DNA of 64,000 bases from Tubulanus polymorphus (GCF_964204645.1 NC_134034.1:3628072-3692071); one strand, 5' to 3'; positions 34,607-46,194 are shown, counted from the stretch's first letter. The notes: a model not told the origin generated them from the letters alone. Numbers and translations are program-made.

Positions 34607-34795
34607 CAACACACTGCATATGCCCCCGACCCATGGTGCTAGCGTGGGCTCGTACTTCACCCTCGTCCCAACGGCAACTTATTCTAACTAATCAACCACA
34701 ATTACAACTAAACCTAACCTATTCTACGTGTACACTTAATTTCAGCGGTCGTATCAAACCCGTAAGCCCTTTTTTGAATGTGCTCTGCCCGAACA

Positions 34796-34966
34796 GGAAT
34801 CATTACCATTCTTTTTTCGATTACCGCAATTCGACGGTTTCTGCAAATTCTTCGGCCGAAGTCTTCGAACGAGAACAATAAATACCAAGTCTTCGGTGAG
34901 AACGCGATCGAAAAGGGCTTCAATCCTGCTACTTACGCGATAACGAACCGTAAATTAAAACGTTAA
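34796..34966 (+). CDS. Candidate terminal exon of an unknown gene
   Basis: Open frame ending NAIEKGFNPATYAITNRKLK-R, with an N-terminal hydrophobic stretch (IITILFSITAI) after an acceptor-like GCCCGAACAG. AATAAA follows at 35020. In another frame the same region is open from an acceptor at 34744 to a donor-like TTCG|GTGAGA at 34893. No family recognised, so the gene is uncertain. Confidence 0.2.
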   Translation, partial: GIITILFSITAIRRFLQILRPKSSNENNKYQVFGENAIEKGFNPATYAITNRKLKR

Positions 34967-35221
34967 GATACAATCTTTTTATCACTGCATATAAAATCAT
35001 GTGTTAAACTGGCACCGACAAATAAAGACTGACAGAATCACAAAATTCATTTTCAATGAATCGAAATTAATTTCACACATTTCGTGTCTTTTTCATTTCC
35101 TAAGCAAAAATAAGAAATTCTATCACACACTTTCTGTAAATTACAATTTATAGTTTTTTTTTCAAACATTCGTATTTATGGAATACTGATTTCTGATTTT
35201 TAATGCCCATTTTAAAGACTT

Positions 35222-35365
35222 ACGAGTCTCGAAACGATTAACGACGCGTACAAAAATCTCAAGTTAATTCTCAGTAAAGCGAAAGACGAACTGGACAATT
35301 GCTCGACGAATTTCAGAAATTTCGAGAGAGACTTAGTCACGCGAAAAAAAAAGAACTAAATCTCA
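35222..35365 (+). other. Possible small exon, charged helix-like peptide
   Basis: One frame reads LTSLETINDAYKNLKLILSK and then DELDNCSTNFRNFERDLVTR before a stop. The composition is protein-like, but there is no start codon and only a weak acceptor (TTTTAAAG). A second acceptor-like site at 35760 opens a short frame (ETETDYCRLAVMRGYQTAT). Confidence 0.15.
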
Positions 35366-35376
35366 GAAAAATGAAG

Positions 35377-35591
35377 AAATCCCACACTTCGTGTTAAATT
35401 ATAGGATAGAATTTATCATTTTGAAACCACAACGTTTCGGCTGTCGACTAACAGCCATCACCAGGTGGAATGTGATCATTCACATTGACGGCCATCATTC
35501 CATAACAGCCATCATTCCACCTGATGATGGCTGTTAGTCGACAGCCGAAACGTTGTGGTTTCAAAATGATAATTCGAAGTGTGGGATTTGT
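35377..35591. mobile_element. Foldback element F2
   Basis: Arms of about 85 bp: AAATCCCACACTTCG and GAAACCACAACGTTTCGGCT on the left, with complements on the right. The loop holds CATCATTCC repeats. A 16-bp direct repeat AACTAAATCTCAGAAA lies on both sides (35355 and 35634). Confidence 0.7.
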
Positions 35592-35869
35592 TCATTTATC
35601 TACAGTATACACGGATCATAGTGTTTATTCGACAACTAAATCTCAGAAATTTCCAATTCTACCCTATTCGTAAAGAAAATAGGATAGCGATACTTTGTGC
35701 TCGAATTGGACGCTTACGACATGACTAGGAATTCAGTAATACAAGTTTTTTTAAACAGGAAACGGAAACAGACTACTGCAGACTGGCCGTAATGCGCGGG
35801 TATCAGACGGCAACCTAGATTTCGCGACCCCTCGGACATTCCGTACGATTTCGTAGCCATTTTCTATAT

Positions 35870-36110
35870 TCGTAAGTGGTAAGGATCTTACAATTTCTGA
35901 TCATCCACACTTCATCGGATGAAAATGAAGGACGAGCACAGAATATTAAGAGACGTTTTATCAGCGCGCCTTCAAAAACCGACCGCGCACACTTCACACA
36001 TGTGTTCAATGCTTCACCAGAGACATTTTTAATCGTAAATGAACTACAAACACCAGACATTAGACGTTTTATGAGAATGCTTTCAAAATCTTATCATCCC
36101 GATTCCATAT
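35870..36110. repeat. S satellite, about two units
   Basis: TTCAAAAACCGACCGCGCAC, GTAAATGAACTACAAACACC and AGACATTAGACGTTTTAT are S-unit blocks in the same orientation as at 14.3 kb. Confidence 0.7.
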
Positions 36111-36438
36111 GAGTTTAGAACTCCACATTTCGTACTATAATCTGGTGAATATCTGAAGGGAGTCGTTCCAGGCCGCAGATACAATACCTACATCAAATAC
36201 GTAACACGCCAAAAAATCAGACGGACATTTCTTAAACGAATATATTTACAATAATTTCGTACCGTATAAAAATATCAGCTTTCTCTCCCGACTACGCAAC
36301 GCGCGATTTAACGCGGAACCGACCGACCGACCGCGGTAAAACGGTCGAACACACGATCCGTCGATTTTCATAAATACGCGTGTGTAATATGTACAGAACA
36401 AGAGATCAAAATAACGCCGCCGCACTCTGAGAAGCCAT

Positions 36439-36513
36439 TTATATTACGTCGTCTTTAGGCGAGTCCGCGTCTTTCGTTTTCCAGCGCCGCCTTCGACCGA
36501 CGCAAAATACGTC
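36439..36513 (-). CDS. INSIG: INSIG last exon (tentative)
   Basis: On the minus strand an acceptor ACGATATAG opens in phase 0 to [20 protein letters not shown] and a stop. The C-terminal tail of INSIG is not conserved, so the call rests on phase and position. If the donor at 37475 is not used, the protein instead ends three codons later at 37464. Confidence 0.4.
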   Translation of the reverse strand, partial: DVFCVGRRRRWKTKDADSPKDDVI

Positions 36514-39500
36514 CTATATCGTAAACACAGGTTACCGGCGGCGACGGGCACTTACTAGTTCACGAACTTCAAATACGCGTCACGACGTGTCCCTTTTTCG
36601 CTGAAATATCCGGATATACGCTTTTTAAAAACAGTTTTCTATATCGCAGACAACGCTTCAGCGCCATTTTTATTATTCTATGTGTTCCTTCGAGCTGTCC
36701 TCGATGTAATCGTGCTGTAAATAATAAGATAAATATCACAATTATTATCATAATACTGGATTTGTTATGGCATTGTTCATCCGAAGCCATGAACCCATTT
36801 GCGAGGCCATTTTTCCAGCCGGAGGTATCTCCGAAGGAATAAATGATCGAATCAATACTAACAGAAACAATAGATACACGCTCAAAAAGAACTTAGGCAT
36901 AAGCGGCCTGAATTGTAAGGTGTAAGCCAGGGATGAAAACGCCCCATATTGAAAAAGACGCCATATTGGTATCTCCGACTCCACATTTGTGCTAACTACC
37001 CCCAAAAACTGTCTTAAGGAGCACTCCTAACTACGGAGCGCTCCGATGTGATCATTACTGTTGACTCTTTCTAAATCGGTACGGTTAATCTCAGTAAACC
37101 GTTAATTCGGGGCAATCTTGTGTACAAGGCCGATGACTACACCTAAAACCGAAAACTATTCTTGACAATTTCTCAAAATTCATCGAGTTTTCAAGGATAA
37201 AGTGATAAAACTACGCAATAAATCGCAAGAGACGAATGAGATATCCACAATCACAAAAGTTCGAAAGAGATTTTAAAACATCAAAACTATACAGAATTTA
37301 TTAAAACCTCGAATTTTCGTTTTTATCCTAAAAACCATTCTCACAATTCAGGCATATTCAAGGACCTTGAAAAACATTTTCGGCTTAGGAATTTTCAAGG
37401 AATCGAGGAGTCGTGGGAACCCTGTTCACTTAAAAATCGTGACCGAATCAAAACAGACACCGTCTATCGACTTACCACAGCTAACTGGCGACCGATGTTT
37501 CCCATTGTGACGCCACCGGAGAAAAATATACAAGGAAGCCACGATCGAACGTACAAAAAGTCTGGCTCCGTGTAACTGAAATAAGACACCAGAAATACGC
37601 ACATTATTAAACATTTTTTTCACGAAGTATTTCGTTTTTTCGCAGGAATAAAATTACCATCGATAAACCGGGGCCGGGGTTTGATGAACAATTTTTTTTT
37701 GGAACCATACCGAGGCAAGCGAGGATTCGACGTTAATCCGCGAGGATCGCTAGCGGCAATGGGTTACCGCGCTCCGATTTCTGCATCTCCGCAACATTTC
37801 AATCAAATTCGTATCTCTTTTTCTCATTAAATAGTAAATCAATTTTTCATCGAAATCCATATGATACACCGAGCGAGGAAGTGGATCTTTATCTATACAA
37901 TGACTCGTTAAATAATTTTCATATTTGGAAGCCTCAAAATCAAATTCAATCTGATCGAAAATGAACTTATTTTCACCAGGAATAACCCAGTGAATAGTTA
38001 AGGCATTTGCTGGTACTGGTACCTCACTATCTAGGGGTGAAAGAGGTTAACTGTTGAGTTCAAACTGGTTAAACTCTTCAGGTTTAAACTACGCGTAACC
38101 TACATTCTGACTAAATTGACAGAATGAATTAGCCGCAGGGATAAACGCTTCATAAAAGGGTGTTAAATCCCGGGTAGAGATTAATTCGAAACGAACGAAC
38201 CAGTAATCCGTTGTAGCGTTGATCCCCTCCCCGGGGGATGAACGTAATCCCAGCCCCGACCAGAGGGGCGGGATAATTGCAAACACTCACCGATAGACTC
38301 CGTGATAGACGAGTAACTGAGTAACGAACGTTGCTATGACGGCGATGGCGACGCCGAGACCGAACCCGCTTCTCGAGCGGTCGAACAACCACCACAATCC
38401 GATAGACATCGCAGCTAGAGATAGCGACAACTGGAAATTATTGGCATAGGCAATTTTCTATATAAAACCGGTTAAGGATCGTAAAATAGAAGCGTTTTGT
38501 TCGAGATATTTTTTCAAGAAATTTTAACGGCACGCGTTCTAAAAGTGATCATCCACACTTCTTGCATTCAGCGCTTCGCTCTAGACAATTCTAATCAAAA
38601 CTGAACTGCATATACAAACACCAGAAATTAGACATTGTATCAGCACTTTCAAAAACTGGTCGCGCTAACATGTGTTCAGTACTTCACCAGAGACATTTCT
38701 GATTGAAATTAAACGACAAACACCGGATAGTAAACATTTCATCAGCACTTTCAGAACAGATCGTCCACACTTCAAATGTGTTCAGTACTTCAGCCGAAAC
38801 ATTTTTAATTGAAAATGAACGACGAACACCAGACATTAGAGGTTTAATCAGCACACTTACAAAGTCTGATCATCTAGACTTCAAATGCGTTCAGTGCATC
38901 ACCTGTGACAATTCTACTCGAAAAAGAACTACAAACACCAGGGCCTAGTTTTATAGACAGATATTTCCTTTAACCTGGGAGTTAACTCAATTCGTTATCA
39001 ATTGAGTTAGCCCTGCGGGTTAAAGGAAATACCAGTCTATAAAACTGGGCACAGTTCCACAAAAAAGTTTAACTCAAATTTTTGGTGCAATCGCTATTGG
39101 TTACCGGTATTTCATATAATTCAATGAGGACAACAATTTAAAAATTTTAGGCTTTTTCGTGAAACTGGGCACAGACCAATAGTTCAAAAACATTCAAACA
39201 TTCTTGATATAGCAGTTCACTTAGAAAACCGAGACACATTTCATTTTGGCACTTAACTGACTCAAGATCTATATTCCCCCTGCCTCGCGATTTTTTCGCA
39301 ACTGAAAGGATACGGTGCTGGCATGATTGATACCGACGAACACAGCGACACATCTCATTACACTCGACCACTCGCGTTTATAACTGTGAACCTCGCCGAG
39401 TTTGTGATCTAAACACGGGTACAATAGACCGATTATAGCTGAAAATACATAACAACAACAAATTCATTAACAATCAGGCGAAAAAACTTCCCGAAATTAT

Positions 39501-40237
39501 TACTGTCACGATAATTGCTGTGAAAAGGGGACTAGCGTGCAGAGGACGGAGTAGCTACGGGTGTCATCTGGTGGACACTCACTTGCCGCAAATGGAATCA
39601 GCTATTGCTGCATTAAAGTTGATGTCCTACTGCACGCTAGTGGCATCTGGTAGATCCTGACTTTCTACAAGTAGAATCCTCCATCGCCGCAGTAGTTGAT
39701 GTCCTACTGCACACTAGCGACACCTAGTGGATCATCACTTCAAACAAGTGGAACCCTCTTTTGCTGCAATAGTTGATATGCTACTGCATACTAGTGACAC
39801 CTGGTGAATCCTCACTTGCCACAAATGGAATTTTCTCAGCCGAGTGGAATCCTCTATTACTGCAGTAGCACTGTCAGTTGCTCATCATTTTCATTTTACA
39901 AAACCCCCACCGCCGAAAACACTTACCAGCTGCGATACCGCAGGCGGGCGGCACCCACCAGGCCGACGAGAATATCGTCAGCAACATCTCCGGCGGAAAT
40001 ATCGTGATTTTACGCTGCACCTGCAGCAGGTTAAGTACGAGCGCGAAGAAAACGCCGGTCGCGAACAGAACGCTGAATCTCAGCAATAAGTGTTGACGAG
40101 AGATCTTCATTTTGTAGTTGTAAACAGTCGGAGGTCGTCTGCTCGTCGTCGTGGCAACGATGCGTCTGCTGTTCGTGTCGGCGAACAGTTCGTATTGTTT
40201 ATAGTTGGAATGATGTTTACAAACTGAACAGCGACTT
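36439..40237 (-). CDS. INSIG: INSIG (insulin-induced gene protein), gene span of core exons
   Basis: This ER multi-spanning protein holds the SCAP/SREBP complex and HMG-CoA reductase degradation machinery under sterol control in animals (family knowledge). Exons, 5' to 3': 39927-40237, 39314-39438, 38291-38457, 37476-37575, and a tentative last exon 36439-36513; all phases agree. From the Met at 40110 the protein is 216 aa, close to vertebrate INSIG2. Conserved blocks: [111 protein letters not shown] and GNIGRQLAV. The frame stays open upstream of 40110 to an acceptor at 40238, so the real start may be in an upstream exon (41886-42019). Confidence 0.93.
36514..37475 (-). other. INSIG last intron or 3' flank
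   Basis: No coding exon recognised apart from short chance frames. 36947-37050 is an inverted copy of the repeat at 24783-24890 (GGAGCACTCCTAACTACGGA). Confidence 0.45.
37476..37575 (-). CDS. INSIG: INSIG exon: TM5-TM6 and C-terminus
   Basis: It encodes [20 protein letters not shown] and GNIGRQLAV. Acceptor TTATTTCAG, donor GTG|GTAAGT. Confidence 0.92.
38291..38457 (-). CDS. INSIG: INSIG exon: TM3-TM4
   Basis: It encodes [39 protein letters not shown] and [11 protein letters not shown]. Acceptor TTATATAG, donor TCG|GTGAGT, phase 2 out. Confidence 0.93.
38515..38940. repeat. S satellite, about four units in INSIG intron
   Basis: Units with TCATCCACACTTC, TGTGTTCAGTACTTCA and CAAACACCAGACATTAGA-type blocks, same orientation as 14.3 kb and more diverged. 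Confidence 0.7.
38941..39173. mobile_element. Hairpins H1 and H2 joined end to end
   Basis: H1 runs 38941-39050 (GGGCCTAGTTTTATAG to CTATAAAACTGGGC). H2 starts at the same GGGC (about 39047) with ACAGTTCCACAAAAAAG and ends GTGAAACTGGGC at 39171. The two share their junction. Confidence 0.75.
39314..39438 (-). CDS. INSIG: INSIG exon: TM2 region
   Basis: It encodes [40 protein letters not shown]. Acceptor TATTTTCAG, donor ACC|GTATCC (weak but forced by homology and phase). Confidence 0.9.
39530..39870. repeat. K repeat array in INSIG intron, reverse orientation
   Basis: About four units with GTCCTACTGCACACTAG, ACCTGGTGAATCCTCACTTG and AATCCTCTATTGCTGCA. Reverse of 20.8-21.2 kb. Confidence 0.75.
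39927..40237 (-). CDS. INSIG: INSIG exon: N-terminus and TM1
   Basis: From ATG 40110 it encodes [20 protein letters not shown] and the WWVPPACG turn. The frame is open further upstream ([19 protein letters not shown]) to an acceptor GTTTTTTTAG at 40238. Donor CTG|GTAAGT, phase 1 out. Confidence 0.88.
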
Positions 40238-40852
40238 CTAAAAAAACGGACAACGAAGAAAACGTTTTAATATTACGTTCAAATAAACGAAATATGATTT
40301 TTTTTTGTGCCAAAGCGAATTCAAAGATTTGTTTGAAGCACGCAGCACTTGACCCACTAAACCAAAACAATACCATTTCCCGTTTTTTATATGGTTTGAA
40401 ATGAGCAGGACTTTGAACGGGCCGGTGTTTTTCCACGTATTTTTTTCTATTAGTATCAGGTCGAAGTCAAATATTCCATATCTTAATTTCGGGCAAAACA
40501 AAGTTCTTTAAACGTTTAGGTCTTTGACCTCTTTATAGTAGCTAAATGTTTGAGAAAAAAAAAAAACGTTATTTTCGGGGAAAAAAATTTAAGTCAGTCA
40601 TAATACTTTAGTATCACCCCGTTAGATGACTGAATCATATCGAATGCCCTGGTCGACGCCTAACTTCCAAATTAAATCCGGCTAGTTCAATCGAACATGT
40701 ATAAATGTGTGGATTATGAATTGACCCGATGACACCTATACAGGCTGTTGTAGAAGATTGAAATGGCGACATATGACAGACTGCTCCTGATAACTGACAG
40801 CTGGCTGTCTGAAAACCAACACCAAACAAGTCACAAGAAATTACATAACCAC

Positions 40853-41088
40853 GGCCCAGTTTAACGAAAAAGTTTAAGCCTAAAACGGTTAAGTTTGAAT
40901 TGTTGTTGTCCTCATTGAAAACATGAAGTAACCAATAGCAATTACACCAAAAATTTGAGTTAAACTTTTTTTGGGAAACTGGACCCAGGGCTCGGTTGCA
41001 CAGTTGTAAGTTAGAGCTAGAGTTAGTTTATTTTCAATTAGTTAACTCAGAGCTAAATCTTAAATCAGAACTGTGGAACTGGACCCGG
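40853..41088. mobile_element. Hairpins H2 and H4 joined end to end
   Basis: H2 runs 40853-40988 (GGCCCAGTTTAACGAAA to GGGAAACTGGACCC). H4 follows at once (GGGCTCGGTTGCACAGTTG to AACTGTGGAACTGGACCC, 41088). Confidence 0.75.
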
Positions 41089-41702
41089 GAGCCCGATTCT
41101 TAAAGTGATCGCGTAGAGACGCAGGTCGGGTCGAAATTCTGGGCGTTTTTTTTTTCGAAAATAATATCCCACTTTCAGAGAGGGGCTTTTCCTGAATTTT
41201 TGGCACTACTTTATATAGAATGCAAGCATTTGAACTCTGCGTCTCATTTTCGATACATTTTCAGCGCAAGTACTCTAAAGGACCCGAACATTAGCGCGTG
41301 GCTGCCTTGCCTAAAGTCGAAAAATGATGAAAATCAAATCGCCCAAAGACATGGCCGGCTACGAGCCTGTACTACAGCAATAACGGTTCCATGGCTATTA
41401 AATCTAACAACTTTTCAGTAACAAAAAATTCTAAAAAAAAAACGGCCAGCTTTATGAAAACTTATGGACTCGCAACTGTGCGACTCAGGCCGGACTTTAA
41501 AAAAAAGTTCCGATTGTTTCGAACACAAACCTCCCCCCCCCCCCGATAGTGATCGCAAGCGCGGGATATCACAAGCCCCTGCTCAAAGATCATTTCAAAA
41601 CCTACATAGATAATAACGTTCAGAAGGTCAGATTAAAAAAAAACCATGCACCTTTTAGATAACAAATACTTGAGCAGTGCATGGTTTGAAATATATAACC
41701 TC

Positions 41703-41812
41703 GGCCCGGTTTTATAGACTGGTATAACCTTCAACCCGTGGGCTAACTTAACACATTTTCAATTGGCTTAGCCCCCGGGTTAAAGGTATTACCGGTCTAT
41801 AAAACCGGGCCC
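41703..41812. mobile_element. Hairpin element H1, copy 3
   Basis: GGCCCGGTTTTATAGACTGG at the left, CCGGTCTATAAAACCGGGCC at the right, loop about TAACACATTTTCAATTGG. Nearly perfect 45-bp arms. Confidence 0.8.
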
Positions 41813-41885
41813 GGGTTTTTGTTGCGACGAAAAATGGAACTTCGGCTGAACGATTTTGAACTTTTTTTCTGTCGTGGATACGTAC

Positions 41886-42044
41886 AGCTGTATATAATAA
41901 CTATGATCTATCTGTCGGTAGAACGATTCCTTCTTCTCCTCGTTCTCCTCATCTCTACCGGCGCCGCCGCTGCTGCTGCTCCAACCAATGTCGTTATTAT
42001 TCTCTGTAATCAACCCCATCGTTTTTACCGGGGCCGCCGCAAAA
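41886..42044 (-). CDS. Candidate upstream coding exon of INSIG
   Basis: ATG at 42019 opens MGLITENNNDIGWSSSSGGA and then an acidic stretch, ending at a donor CT|GTACGT in phase 2. The INSIG exon at 40237 needs exactly phase 2. Joined, the protein would be about 303 aa, near the length of INSIG1. The N-terminus of INSIG is not conserved, so sequence alone cannot prove it. Confidence 0.4.
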
Positions 42045-45000
42045 CTAACAACTCTTAATTCCCTCTTCAAACGAGCGTGTCTTTTTTGCGCAATTTCTTC
42101 AATGAGGCCTACAGTTAATTTTCAGTAGCCAGTAAATCCTTTGTTCCAGAGAGCGCCTTTTCAACCAAGGCGAATGCACGTCCTTTTTTCGCGATTTTGA
42201 CAATCAAAATATCGAATTCGGTATTTTCGGTTTCCAAACTGCTATGAAATAAATTCCAGAAGCGAATCCGTTAAGTTCTTCCGAAAATAAAATCGCCGAT
42301 ATAATCTAAAATCCGAACCCTCCTCAAATCAACAAGGTAGGTATGCGTGTTAAGCTTCTCCGAACAGAAATGCTGCCATGTGTTAGTTACGCTATTCCTA
42401 GAGACGACTTAGCAAAGGTTTTGAAGTTAATTTCAGAATGTTCTGTCCCCGACTGTTAAAAGCTAGATTTATAAATCCGCGGTGTTTAAAATTCTTCAGT
42501 CGGGAAATCGCTCCAAACAAAGCTCAGCGTCTCCGCGTACTAGAGATGACTGAGGACGAGTGATGAACCGAACAAACCCAGTCATAATAGCACCATCGAT
42601 ATCAGCTGTTGTTTATGCTAATTAGCCATGTGCTCGCGGTGTTTACACGCGTGAACATGGTGTGATATGCATTAGCATAGATTATCCCATTCACAACCAG
42701 TCGGACGCGTCTATTATCGCGCAGGGGAGACAGGTAGAGGGCTTGACTTATTGGAGAAAACTTAACTACTAAATTCACTAGAAATTAACGGATATACTAA
42801 CGCTAAATGTAGCATAAACCGCTTACAAATACTTAAGGAAATGTAATATTCGCGGGAGAACTAAATGCATTGCAGGGAAATGACGACCTACTCGCCCTCG
42901 GATCTGAATGGACCGAGCCGCGAACATGGTGTGATCTCCAATCATATGATTATCAATCGACAACAATAACACACTTGAAATCTACGACGAAATCTAGGGC
43001 AAGCCTCTCGAAAAACGTAGGCATCTCCTGGCGTAATTTTTATTACCTACGCGCAGGGTTATCGAGATAATACATCGATGGGCATAAAGATAATAGTAGT
43101 ACTCGATAACATCAACATTATTATGAAAATGCTTTACTTACGATCGTCTCAAATTGGACTAAATCAAAAAACTACACGGATACAGATATTTCTGTCAGAA
43201 GTAATTTTTACTACTGGACCTTCCAGCTACCAGTGCTAATGTTGTTAGGCCTATAGACCTAGCCCTTGATCTTTAGATCCTTAATCCTAAGCGGCCCTAA
43301 AACATTATTCGGACCCTATAAATTCTCTAAGCCTTAACTGTAAGAATTAATTTTCTAACTGTTACAATAATATTATTTGGACCCTAAAAATACTCTAAGC
43401 CTAATTAAGAATGAATTTTCTAAATGTTACAATGTTTATATATACATTGATACCTATGTTAGCCTATTGAAAAGGTGTCTGTGTTTGAGTGGTGAACCCA
43501 GGGCTGCCAACCGCTGAAAAGTGCCATCGAAAAAAAATTGAAAGTTTTTCAGAAAACTTTTCATTGAAATATGAAAGAAAATGTTCCAAGGGTTCTGGAA
43601 AACCGTCGAGCATTGTCTGTGCCCCTTTATCCATGGATTTGACGTAAAAATGCCCTTGTTTGGCATGATTTCGCGTAGTGATTACCCCTGAAAACCACAA
43701 GTTTGATGTTTAGTACCCTTTTTGTCGTGATTTCATATAGAAAGCGCCCCCTTAAAATTGAGTGCCATTTTAATACAATTCAGAACCCCCTCGAGATAGG
43801 GCCCCGGATCCGCCCCTCATTTCTATAGGCCTAGAGGCCTATGCTTTAAACAAATCTAATCAGTATTTCCCATTATAGAATAGTAACAAAATACTGAAAA
43901 TCAGGATCAGTTGGCAGCGCTGTAAACCGCCAAGTGAGTTTCCTCGTTTCAAAACCATATGGGTTGGAAAATAATAGCGATAATGACTTCTGCAAACAAG
44001 AAATTCTTGTTCGAAGCATTTTAACAATCATCTGAGTCTCAGATAACAAGTTTGGTAGGTTGCACCAGCGACAAACCAGAAGTTACATCGCATTCAGAGG
44101 CTTTTGGCAACAGTACAGAACATCGACATAATGTGCCTTGTGAACTGCTGATGTAACAGCAAAATTATCAGTAAATGTCTGAATCTCGTTTGTTGGATAC
44201 CCAGTCCCAAGCCCAGAGTTATCCATATGATGGAATTTAACAGGGGCTGCAATCATTGTTAGGTGTATGGCAGTGTGGCTGCTGAAATAGCAAGGCTTTC
44301 AATCCCCCGAAAGATACAGAAATTTAATTTCGGTGAAATCTTCTTTTTTTCACATTAGCTTGATATATTTCAACACAATTTAATTATCAGCATTGATAGA
44401 ATATTGACATCCACTCTGGTAGGGGCAGAAAATATCTTTAAAAGGGTGGCTGTCTTCCAGACAGGTGGATGTAAAAATGGATGTGGTGGCCGCCCCTCTA
44501 AAACCTGAAGTGGAGAACACTGCAAGCCCCCTGCAATGCTCTCAGCCAGAGTGCCTCATTTACGGAAAATTTTTGCAGTGGACACAAACTGGTTTGCAGG
44601 AATCCTCAGCCCATGCTCTGTCGGTGGCGTTGGAACTGTGGAACAATAATTTACTGAATTTTCTTTGAAGAAATTGAAGTAAATTCGCCGCGGCAATATA
44701 ATAGAACCTGCCAAAAATCGGCAATTGGCCTCGGCAATAAACAAATTGCTCCCAATGCGCCTGCCTGTTGCCGTTGGTTGGTCTAAGTTGGTACCCATAC
44801 AGCAATTCATCTTAGTAAGGGAACATAATTCTCTATTTTTGACAATTCAACTTGGCCATTCAATTTGTGTGGTCAAAAAGACTCCCGAGTCCTTTTTGAT
44901 ATAATTCTACGTACAAAGAGACTCTCCAGTCCTTTTTGATGTAATTCTACGCATTTTATACCAGTACCAGCAGAATCAGAAAGAAATAAAGCAAAATTAT

Positions 45001-45277
45001 CCAACACTAATAAGAGACTGCGCCGCACTGCCGGCACTGCGGACAGGTTAACAATTCAAAAAGTTACCGACATGGTCTGTCGTGCAAGTAAGAAAAGATA
45101 AAATACTTTTATGGGGTAGGAAATAACTCTGCAGGGGCTCTGCGCTTTCTTCATTCCCCTCGCCAATAAAAACAACAAGGCAACACTGACAATAAAGTTC
45201 ATTGAATTTGACATTGTTTTTTTTAAACCTCGTTCGATCTTGTCGATTAATAAATTAAGAAATGACGTCGCACTTAC
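42045..45277. other. Region between candidate INSIG 5' exons
   Basis: No gene recognised. It holds a second copy of repeat E (44622-44765), a GGATCCGCCCC dispersed-repeat fragment (43490-43820), and AGGCCT palindromes (43247, 43827, 43835). Confidence 0.45.
44622..44765 (+). repeat. Dispersed repeat E, copy 3
   Basis: GGTGGCGTTGGAACTGTGG, AATAATTTACTGAAT, TTCGCCGCGGCAATA in the same order as 13222-13420. Confidence 0.6.
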
Positions 45278-45475
45278 CCACTAATTACTAATCTTCGTCA
45301 CCGGCTTCTTCTTATCTTCATCATCATCAATATCACGGTCATATCTTGCCTTTAAAACAATCCTCTCATCGCACTGACTGTCAATATCCCGAAAACTTCA
45401 TTCTCAGCTCACAATCACCAACATCGGACCATATAAACAACACTCGCGTGAGCTGACCTGACAGCCAATCACAGC
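45278..45475 (-). promoter_or_regulatory. Candidate promoter and non-coding first exon of INSIG
   Basis: On the minus strand GTGATTGGCTGTCAGG (inverted CCAAT box) and CTCACGCGAG precede a segment that ends in a strong donor AGTGG|GTAAGT at 45277. The segment carries three very short upstream frames (ATG near 45390, 45365 and 45325). Same strand as INSIG. No transcript evidence. Confidence 0.3.
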
Positions 45476-46194
45476 GCTGAACGTCATCGAAAAATATGGG
45501 AATACCCGGACACCTGCTGACGGAAATCGATTGTTACACCGGCGCTACAATCATAATCTTATAGCAATTTGGGTTCGAATCCATGATTTCAGAAATTATT
45601 TGCGGGTGAAGCGCCGGAACCGGGTAAAAGTGACCTTATTTCGAGCATCATTCATTCACGGGTTTTCTTTTTTCATAGCACTCTTTTCAGTGAATGGTTT
45701 TCTAATTTTTACATGTCATTTTGATCTTTTGTATCTTTTATGTGCGTGTTAATAAATGATGGTATTATAAGTGTTAAACGGTGTTCGGATTTTTATTTGA
45801 CACTCACCATGACTGTAGGCTAGTCATGAATCGCGTGAATAGCTGGGACAATGTTTATGACTCCATGAACGTAGGGGCCTACTTTGAATTGCAATACAAA
45901 TTGGGATTGGAAATATCCTAAGAAATTGTGTGACAATTCGCACAAAGGAAAACATTTTTCGACCAAAAAAATAAGGTCAGAACTCCCCCGAGGCCCTCGT
46001 TCAGACTACCAATAACGGTAAAGGTACCATGTAGATATAATAATTCCTTACATATTTTCTGGTGATCTCGTTCTATTCTTAGATCTATTTCGAATAGGTC
46101 TTAATACGGGGAAACAATTCCTCGTGCAATTATAGATTAGCAATCAATAAGCATGAATTGAAAAAAATAATAAGAGACAACCAGGTCTGTGCCA

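Larger units (their letters stand above)
31928..34740. other. Intergenic region
   Basis: No certain gene. Contents: a segment at 32058-32150 shared with 13.07 kb; the L repeat (32480-32580); a TTTGACGCACGAGCTTTCGC segment at 32700 with a relative at 59205; an open minus-strand frame (32799-33179); hairpins H2 and H3 (33598-33836), H3 (33924-34052) and H3 (34494-34606). AT-rich runs of T and A lie at 33310-33370. Confidence 0.5.

Noticed and set aside
41530-41546. Poly-C tract as a structural or regulatory site
   Set aside because: A plain homopolymer with no second C-tract or partner nearby.
41789-42058. 79-codon plus-strand frame with Leu/Ala-rich segment
   Set aside because: It is antisense to the better supported minus-strand candidate exon and has no signal or splice context of its own.
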